Positions 58,422 to 64,000 of a stretch of 64,000 bases of DNA are shown here, piece after piece. The first letter of the stretch is position 1, and each line of letters opens with the position of its first letter. The translations under genes were made by a program, and so were the position numbers. The notes beneath the pieces were generated by a model. The model was given only the letters and a program-made list of their open reading frames with translations, was not told the origin of the DNA and did no database searches. Origin of the DNA: Microbacterium foliorum (GTDB taxonomy: Bacteria > Actinomycetota > Actinomycetes > Actinomycetales > Microbacteriaceae); NCBI RefSeq assembly GCF_003367705.1, contig NZ_CP031425.1:3472001-3536000 (forward strand). The letters are read 5' to 3'.

Positions 58422-59435
58422 TCATTCGAGGTCGAGGCGAAGCATCTCGGGGTGCTGAGCGGTCTCGGCCCGCAGCGCGAGCAGGAGGGTCGTGTACTCC
58501 GGAGTCATCTGCACGCGGGACGACCCCAGCACGTGCACGGTCGCTCGGCCCGCCACCCGCTCGAACCGGATGCGTCGCACCGGATACGCCGGCGGCGTCA
58601 ACCAGATGCGGGTTAGCTGCGAGAACGGCAGATCGACGTCGTCGAGACGGAGGCCGTGGTGACTCACCGTGATGTGCGCAGGGATCGCCTTCAGCACGCG
58701 CCGTCGCTGGAACGCCACGATCGCGAGCACGATGCCGGCGAGCCCTGCGAACGGCACCAGCAGCACCAGCGCCGAGAGCTCTCCGTCGAGGAAGCCGGGC
58801 TGCAGGGCGAGCACGACGACGGCCGCGGCGACGACGAGCAACATCACGGCCCCGATCGTCAGCCCGTTCGCGAGCCGACGTTCCCCTGTCGAATCGACCG
58901 TGAACGACGAGGGCAGCTGGGCTCTCTCCCTGGCCGCGGCGACGGGGTCAGCCGCGGCCGGTGGCGCGATCGGGTTGAGCGTCGCCATCAGGTCGTTGAA
59001 CGTCGCGCGTGTGAATCCGGGGAGCTCCACCGTGATCTCCCGGCCGGCGTTCTCGATGATGAGTGCACGGGTGATGCCGCTGCGGAGGCCGTTGGTGCGA
59101 TGCTCGGTGATCTTCGAGCGGAAGGCGGTGGTGGCGCGGTCGTACACCTCGCGGTTCCCGGCACGGCCGATCTCGACCCGGTCTGGGCGCACGACGATGC
59201 GGGTGTTGCGCAGCCAGAGGATCGACACGAAGACCACGAGGGTCAGGGCGATCGCCACCGCCAGCACGATGATCCCCCGCGTCGAGAGGTCCATCCGACG
59301 CGGCAGGAACTGCGGGAGGATGAACAGCGTCGCCGCCGACAGCGCCGCCGAGATCAGGATCGCGCTCACCACCGCCCGAGCCGGATGCCGACGGAAGACC
59401 CGTTCGCCCGACACCACTGAGACTCCATCGATCAT
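58422..59435 (-). CDS. Membrane protein of unknown function with two PH-like segments
   Basis: 337 residues. Two membrane hairpins (about 22-75 and 190-245) alternate with soluble beta-rich parts: NTRIVVRPDRVEIGRAGNREVYDRATTAFRSKI and ITVSHHGLRLDDVDLPFSQLTRIWLTPP, each like a bacterial PH-type domain facing the cytoplasm. I know no function. ATG 59435 follows a GGGAGGG. It is divergent from two further uncharacterised genes, which may belong to the same unknown process. Confidence 0.65.
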   Translation of the reverse strand: MIDGVSVVSGERVFRRHPARAVVSAILISAALSAATLFILPQFLPRRMDLSTRGIIVLAVAIALTLVVFVSILWLRNTRIVVRPDRVEIGRAGNREVYDRATTAFRSKITEHRTNGLRSGITRALIIENAGREITVELPGFTRATFNDLMATLNPIAPPAAADPVAAARERAQLPSSFTVDSTGERRLANGLTIGAVMLLVVAAAVVVLALQPGFLDGELSALVLLVPFAGLAGIVLAIVAFQRRRVLKAIPAHITVSHHGLRLDDVDLPFSQLTRIWLTPPAYPVRRIRFERVAGRATVHVLGSSRVQMTPEYTTLLLALRAETAQHPEMLRLDLE

Positions 59436-59561
59436 CGGACGCCCTCCCGAACCGTCTCGTTCCCCGCGTCCGTCTGCGACGGACCGCGCACTTCTCCGCA
59501 TATTCTGGCCCCTCCGCCGCGCCCTCGGGTGAAGAATGTGCTCGCCGGTACCGTAGGTCGC

Positions 59562-60533
59562 ATGCAGTGGATGTCTGACACCTCGGCCGGGGACTGGGTG
59601 CGGGAGCGCCTCGACGATCCGTGGAATGCGACGATGCACGCCGTCGTCCCGCACGGATTCGCGTCGTACGCCCGCATCCTGCATCCGGCAACCGTGCGCT
59701 CCCTCCCCGACCGTGCTGTGCCCTCGCAGGAGGAGTACGAGCGGATGCCGGACGAGGAGCGTCTGAGCCTGCTCGACCAGTACATCGATGAGCCGGCGAC
59801 GTGGGCCGAGACGGCATCCGCGTTCGGCACGATCCTGCATCCGCTCGCCCAGTGGCAGCGCATCGTGCGCACGCCGACCGACGGCGACTGGAATCTGCGG
59901 CTCTCGCCCGACGGGCGCGAGTTCACGGGGCCGATGGAGGGCGAGATCGCCCCGGAGACCCTGTCGATCATCGCCTCGCACCTCGTCTCCCACACCACGA
60001 CCCCGGATGCCGGCTTCGCGGCGCTCTGGGAGGGTCGGGGTGATCTGCTCGGATTCCTCGGCCACTCGCCCTCCCGGGTGTTCTTCACGTTCACCGACGA
60101 CCCGAATCACCAGGCGATGCTCGATCGCAGCATCCACGACCCGCTGAACAACTCGTTCCGCACGCCGACCTGGCAGGAGGGCATCCTGTCACGCGAGATC
60201 TCGGAGGGGCCGCGGTTCCACCTCCCCGGGCGCGATCACGTGCTGTTCCGCGGGGCGATCAGCGACTTCACCCGCCCGGACTGGGTGCTGGACGTGCCGT
60301 GGCGCGACCTGCCGGGCGAGGCGCACGGCTTCGTCCCCCGGGCGCAGACCCCCTCGATCCTCTGGCCCGACGACCGGGCCTGGGTTCTCGTGTGCGAGAT
60401 CGACTACGACTCGACGATCGTCGCGGGATCCGGCGCCCTCATCGCCGCGATTTGCGCCGATGAGCGCCTCGAGGCCTTCCCGATCCCCGAGAACGCCGAC
60501 CTGACCTGGGATGCCGACGAGGTGAACCGATGA
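59562..60533 (+). CDS. Uncharacterised actinobacterial protein
   Basis: 323 residues, soluble, with no signal peptide. It begins MQWMSDTSAGDWVRERLDDPWNATMHAVVPHGFASYARILHP; such proteins are common as hypotheticals in Microbacteriaceae. Many Trp and His residues are spread through, but no catalytic motif is evident. ATG 59562 lies seven bases after TACCGT, a possible -10, so the mRNA may be leaderless; GTG 59529 is an alternative start. The stop overlaps the next start by ATGA, so the two are co-translated. Confidence 0.7.
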   Translation: MQWMSDTSAGDWVRERLDDPWNATMHAVVPHGFASYARILHPATVRSLPDRAVPSQEEYERMPDEERLSLLDQYIDEPATWAETASAFGTILHPLAQWQRIVRTPTDGDWNLRLSPDGREFTGPMEGEIAPETLSIIASHLVSHTTTPDAGFAALWEGRGDLLGFLGHSPSRVFFTFTDDPNHQAMLDRSIHDPLNNSFRTPTWQEGILSREISEGPRFHLPGRDHVLFRGAISDFTRPDWVLDVPWRDLPGEAHGFVPRAQTPSILWPDDRAWVLVCEIDYDSTIVAGSGALIAAICADERLEAFPIPENADLTWDADEVNR

Positions 60534-61651
60534 CGACACCGCAGCCGGCTCCGTCGTTCGATGCGCGCCCGCTCACCGATCCCGTGGATGCGCGGGCCGT
60601 GAGCGCGTTCACCGCCGAGCTCCGCGCCCGGGGCTCATCCGGCTTCTCGGCCTCGTCGGTTCTCGCCGTCGTGATCTTCGGTCTCGTGTTCCTCGTCGCC
60701 CTCACGTTCGTCGGCGCGACGATGTTCTCACTGCTCACAGGCTCAGGGGGGTCGTCGTCGGTGGCCGGTATCGGCATCCTCGCGGCGGCCGCCGTCGCGA
60801 TCTCGATCGGGGTCGTGAGCTGGCGCCGCGCCCGGGTAGCGCGGTATCGCCTCGATGCGTTCGCCCGGGCGAACGGCATGTCGTATGAGGCGCGGGTGTC
60901 CGATCCGCGCCTGCCGGGCATGCTGTTCGGCCTCGGGCGCTCGCGCGAGGCCACGGATCTCGTGCGCGGCACCGTGCCGCGTTTCGTGGAGTTCGCCAAC
61001 TACCGGTATACGACGGGGTCGGGAAAGAACTCGACCACGCACCACTGGGGCTATGTCGCCGTCAAGCTCGACGTGCCGCTGCCGAACATCGTGCTCGACG
61101 CGAAGGGCAACAACGGCTTCGGGTCGAATCTGCCCGCGTCGTTCCAGCGCGAGCAGATTCTCTCGCTCGAGGGCGACTTCGATCGGTACTTCACGCTGTA
61201 CTGCCCGGAGGGCTACGAGCGGGACGCGCTCTACCTCTTCACGCCCGACATCATGGCCCGGTTCATCGACAATGCCGCGGAGCTCGATGTCGAGATCGTC
61301 GACGACTGGCTGTTCCTCTACACGCAGCGCAAGGCGTCGACGCTGGATCCGGCCACCTGGGGCTGGCTGTTCGGTGCAGTGGGCGCCGTGATCACGAAGC
61401 TCGACCAGTGGGAGCGCTGGCGAGACGAGCGTCTGCTGCAGGAGAATCCGACGACCGCCGCATCGGCCCGCGGTGATGCGCCCTCGTCGTCCGCGGACCC
61501 GCGACTGCCGTTCGCACCGCCGGCCGGCATGCTCTCGCCGCCGCCGGGGGTGGCACACGAGGGACGCAGGCTCAAACGGAGCTTCAGCTGGCTGCCGATC
61601 GTGTTCGTGATCGGGTTCGTCGTGTTCTGGATCTGGTCCAGATCCTTCTGA
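60530..61651 (+). CDS. Uncharacterised protein with three membrane segments
   Basis: 373 residues. Two membrane helices close together (about 43-70 and 80-98) precede a soluble domain of about 220 residues (SDPRLPGMLFGLGRSREATDLVRG, EFANYRYTTGSGKNSTTHHWGYVAVKLDVPLPNIVLDAKG, YFTLYCPEGYERDALYLFTPDIMARFI), then a Pro-rich stretch and a final helix SWLPIVFVIGFVVFWIW. The central part recalls DUF3137-like proteins, which respond to membrane or chemical stress, but only weakly. Translation is coupled to the upstream gene (ATGA). Confidence 0.65.
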   Translation: MTTPQPAPSFDARPLTDPVDARAVSAFTAELRARGSSGFSASSVLAVVIFGLVFLVALTFVGATMFSLLTGSGGSSSVAGIGILAAAAVAISIGVVSWRRARVARYRLDAFARANGMSYEARVSDPRLPGMLFGLGRSREATDLVRGTVPRFVEFANYRYTTGSGKNSTTHHWGYVAVKLDVPLPNIVLDAKGNNGFGSNLPASFQREQILSLEGDFDRYFTLYCPEGYERDALYLFTPDIMARFIDNAAELDVEIVDDWLFLYTQRKASTLDPATWGWLFGAVGAVITKLDQWERWRDERLLQENPTTAASARGDAPSSSADPRLPFAPPAGMLSPPPGVAHEGRRLKRSFSWLPIVFVIGFVVFWIWSRSF

Positions 61652-61659
61652 GAAGGGAG

Positions 61660-61724
61660 CCCGAGGCGGGGTTGTGGGGGTGGGGCTGTCTGGGGAACAG
61701 CGGCCCACCCCATCCCCCCTCGGG
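61660..61724 (+). terminator. Long imperfect hairpin after the two-gene unit
   Basis: CCCGAGG...GGGTGGG and its near-complement CCCACCCCATCCCCCCTCGGG pair across about 65 bases, starting 9 bp after the stop codon. The remainder of this 400-bp gap (to 62053) is less GC-rich than its surroundings and shows no gene on either strand. Confidence 0.55.
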
Positions 61725-61806
61725 ATCAGAAGAAGATCTGACTCTCCCTCCGCAGGACGGTCGAACCGTCCACGCGCGGGTCAGCTGGGGACTGACGACT
61801 CTGCGC

Positions 61807-61834
61807 GTATACGAGTAATGGTATACCGGTGTAC
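61807..61834. promoter_or_regulatory. GTATAC repeats upstream of the DUF1684 gene
   Basis: GTATAC occurs at 61807-61812 and 61821-61826 (14 bp apart, the latter inside palindrome GGTATACC) and GTGTAC at 61829-61834. Such closely spaced half-sites often mark a GntR- or TetR-type operator. No regulator gene is adjacent in the window, and the DUF1684 start is 220 bp downstream. Confidence 0.35.
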
Positions 61835-62053
61835 GTTGCATTCCATTGCGTGGGGAATAGTCAACCGAACACGTCGAATCCGGTGCGGCGACGCACGAAA
61901 TGCTCCCTTAATCGTCATTCTCAAGGCCGCATTCGTGCATGCGGGGAAGTGCTCTCGCACCGCGCCGCGTCGCGTCGACACGCTGAACGCTGTCATTACC
62001 CCGGGTGACGGCCGCGGCCCTGGGTCCTTCTGCATGCAAGAGAATGGAAGGTG

Positions 62054-62749
62054 ATGTCCGAACTCGAAGAACACACCCAGTGGCAGGCCGACCGCCGTGC
62101 CTCCGTCACCTCGGCGACCGGCAACCTCGCTCTGATCGAGACCCGGTGGACCGGCGAGCTGCCCGACCTCGAGGCCGAGCGCCGGTCGGTGCGCGAGACC
62201 GTCACCGTGACCCCGATCGAGCGCACCAACATCGAGACCGGTGCCGCCGAGCACGGGTTGCGCCTCTGGGATGCCGACGCACCCGCGATCCGCGCCTTCG
62301 ACCGCATCGACACCTACGAGTACGACCCCGCCTGGGTGCTCGAGGGCCATTTCACGCCCGTCTCGGGTGAGCGTCGGGTGTCATTCGAGCACATCCGCGA
62401 CAACGGAGGCACCCGCGATCTCGTCGTGCCGGGCGACATCCGCGTCGAGCTCGACGGTCACCGTTACGACCTCGCCGCCTTCGACGACGGCGGCACGCTG
62501 CTGCTGGTCTTCGGCGACGAGACCAACGGATCCGAGACATACGGCTCCGGGCGCTTCCTGTTCGTGCAGCTGCGCGACGACGAGGGCACCGTCGTACTCG
62601 ACTTCAACCGGGCCTTCGTGCCTCCGTGCGGATTCAGCGCCCAGTACAACTGCCCGCTGCCGCCGGCATCCAACCGCTTCCCCCTGCCGATCCGCGCAGG
62701 AGAGAAGAACGTCGTCTTCCGCGACGGCTTCGACATCTACACGGCGTGA
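62054..62749 (+). CDS. DUF1684 family protein
   Basis: 231 residues. The C-terminal VLDFNRAFVPPCGFSAQYNC followed by PLPPASNRFPLPIRAGEK is the hallmark of DUF1684, together with GRFLFVQLRDDEG. The function is unknown. The cysteines in PPCGFSAQYNCPL are conserved in the family and may bind a metal or form a disulfide. ATG 62054 or GTG 62051 could start it; GGAAGG lies before both. It is followed after 28 bp by a solute-binding protein, so it may belong to a transport operon that continues past the window. Confidence 0.9.
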   Translation: MSELEEHTQWQADRRASVTSATGNLALIETRWTGELPDLEAERRSVRETVTVTPIERTNIETGAAEHGLRLWDADAPAIRAFDRIDTYEYDPAWVLEGHFTPVSGERRVSFEHIRDNGGTRDLVVPGDIRVELDGHRYDLAAFDDGGTLLLVFGDETNGSETYGSGRFLFVQLRDDEGTVVLDFNRAFVPPCGFSAQYNCPLPPASNRFPLPIRAGEKNVVFRDGFDIYTA

Positions 62750-62777
62750 CGCCGCACACTCTCACCCTGGAGCACCC

Positions 62778-64000
62778 ATGAGAAGAACCCGCATCCTCGG
62801 CGCGCTCGGCGCCGTCGCCACGCTCGCCCTCGTGGCCGGCTGCGCGTCGGGGGCCGCCGACGATACCGCGAGCGAAGACGCCTCCATCTTCATCGGGTCG
62901 CTGTACGAGCCCACCAACCTCAGCAACACCCAGGGCGGCGGCCAGGGTGTGACCGAGGCGCTGACCGGCAACGTCTACGAGGGCCTCTACCGTCTGACCG
63001 ACGACGGCGAAGTCGAGCCTCTGCTCGCCGAAGACGCCCAGGTGTCCGACGACGGCCTCACCTACACGATCACGCTGCGTGACGACGTGAGCTTCCACTC
63101 CGGTGATCCGCTGACCTCCGCCGACGTGAAGTCGAGCATCGAGGCGGTCACCGCCGAGGACTCGGTCTCGGCCCGCAAGTCGAGCTTCACGACCATCGCC
63201 GACATCGCGACGCCCGACGACCGGACGGTCGTCGTCACGCTGTCGCAGCGGTCGATCTCGTTCCTCTACAACCTCAGCTACGTCTGGATCGTCAACGACG
63301 AGGCCGGCGACATCACCGGCACGGAGGACGGCACGGGTCCCTACACGCTCGACGAGTGGAAGAAGGGTTCGACCCTCACGCTCGCGCGCTGGGACGACTA
63401 CTGGGGCGAGCCGGCCACGAACGGAGAGGTGGTCTACACCTACTTCACCGACGCCACCGCCGAGAACAACGCCCTGCTCACCGGCGAGATCGACGTGATC
63501 ACGAGCGTGCAGAGCCCCGACTCGCTCGCCCAGTTCGACAATGACGACTACGTGATCAGCGAGGGCACGTCGACCACGAAGGAGCTGCTCGCGTTCAACG
63601 ACCGCGTCGCCCCCTTCGACAACGCCCTCGTGCGCAAGGCGATCTACTCCGCCATCGACACGAAGAAGCTCCTCGGGTCGATCTGGGGCGACTACGGCAC
63701 GCTGATCGGATCGATGGTCCCGCCGACCGACCCCTGGTACGAGGACCTCACGGCGGTGAACCCGTACGACGTCGACCTCTCGAAGGATCTGCTCGCACAG
63801 GCCGGCTACGCCGACGGCTTCACGTTCACGCTCGACACCCCGAGCTACGACCCGCACCCCGCCGTCGCGGAGTTCCTGCAGTCGCAGCTCGCCGAGGTCG
63901 GCATCACGGTCGAGATCAACACGATCAGCGCCGACGAGTGGTACACCAAGGTGTTCAAAGAGCAGGACTTCGAGGCCACTCTGCAGGAGCACGTGAACGA
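62778..64000 (+). CDS. Family-5 peptide/nickel-type solute-binding lipoprotein, 3' end outside the window
   Basis: 407 residues are visible and the frame is still open at the window end. Signal MRRTRILGALGAVATLALVAGC ends in a lipobox. SIFIGSLYEPTNLSNTQGGGQGVTEALTGNVYEGLYRL and LLAEDAQVSDDGLTYTITLRDDVSFHSGDPLTSADVKSSIEAV are the SBP_bac_5 pattern. GGAG precedes ATG 62778. Permease and ATPase genes would be expected just beyond the window. Ligand unknown; dipeptides or a related small molecule are likely. Confidence 0.93.
   Translation, partial: MRRTRILGALGAVATLALVAGCASGAADDTASEDASIFIGSLYEPTNLSNTQGGGQGVTEALTGNVYEGLYRLTDDGEVEPLLAEDAQVSDDGLTYTITLRDDVSFHSGDPLTSADVKSSIEAVTAEDSVSARKSSFTTIADIATPDDRTVVVTLSQRSISFLYNLSYVWIVNDEAGDITGTEDGTGPYTLDEWKKGSTLTLARWDDYWGEPATNGEVVYTYFTDATAENNALLTGEIDVITSVQSPDSLAQFDNDDYVISEGTSTTKELLAFNDRVAPFDNALVRKAIYSAIDTKKLLGSIWGDYGTLIGSMVPPTDPWYEDLTAVNPYDVDLSKDLLAQAGYADGFTFTLDTPSYDPHPAVAEFLQSQLAEVGITVEINTISADEWYTKVFKEQDFEATLQEHVN

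Noticed and set aside
1..64000. tRNA, rRNA, prophage or insertion-sequence genes
   Set aside because: I looked for T-arm-like GGTTCGA words, rRNA motifs, integrases and transposases and saw none convincing. A covariance-model tRNA scan would be decisive.

Overview
The window looks like chromosomal DNA of a high-GC actinobacterium of the family Microbacteriaceae, most likely Microbacterium or a close relative. Supporting signs are the very high GC, heavy use of GTG starts and 4-base ATGA/GTGA overlaps, lipobox lipoproteins, sugar ABC operons without their own ATPase, a DUF222-HNH nuclease, and an rpsF-ssb-rpsR-rplI block followed by dnaB. I saw no tRNA, rRNA, CRISPR array, transposase or phage gene. 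Gene names rest on motifs and family resemblance read by eye; no database search was run.

Layout. 1-6.5 kb: redox defence (Fur-family regulator plus catalase, MsrA/MsrB pair), an alpha/beta hydrolase, a DUF808 membrane protein and lipoproteins. 6.6-13.2 kb: DUF222-HNH nuclease, an NmrA-like NAD(P)-binding protein divergent from an ECF41-type sigma factor over an unusual symmetric promoter, a GNAT acetyltransferase coupled to PnuC, and a flavin monooxygenase. 13.2-23.7 kb: small redox proteins (AhpD-like, heme-oxygenase-like diiron enzyme coupled to a CDGSH protein), a two-component system, glutaminase-STAS, a membrane-anchored PepSY-like protein, an S4 protein, a GH15 glucoamylase-like enzyme and an SDR. 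23.9-31.5 kb: an alpha-mannoside operon (ROK regulator, binding protein, two permeases, GH38). 31.6-35.4 kb: dnaB and the rpsF-ssb-rpsR-rplI operon, with DnaA-box-like sequences before dnaB and an RBS-sequestering leader before rpsF.

36.4-46.2 kb is the most distinctive block. One tightly coupled operon holds a LacI regulator with twin perfect operators, a sugar-type ABC importer, four consecutive ADP-ribosylglycohydrolase-family proteins (one lacking the recognisable metal motifs) and a PfkB/ribokinase. I infer a pathway that imports a ribosylated compound, cleaves its N-glycosidic bond and phosphorylates the ribose. 46.3-48.3 kb: a class III CoA-transferase with a CitE-like lyase. 48.4-51.5 kb: a siderophore importer behind an iron box. 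51.6-57.6 kb: a complete oligopeptide ABC operon divergent from an AsnC/Lrp regulator. 57.9-64 kb: proteins of unknown function, a DUF1684 protein and the start of another family-5 solute-binding protein, cut by the window end.

The intergenic DNA is rich in repeats: hairpin elements sharing the core GCACGGATGCAGGA, paired GGGAGGAGAAC hairpins, arrays of a CTTCGTCTCGCTGCGCTCGC unit between convergent genes, and an in-frame 15-bp minisatellite inside the NmrA-like gene.
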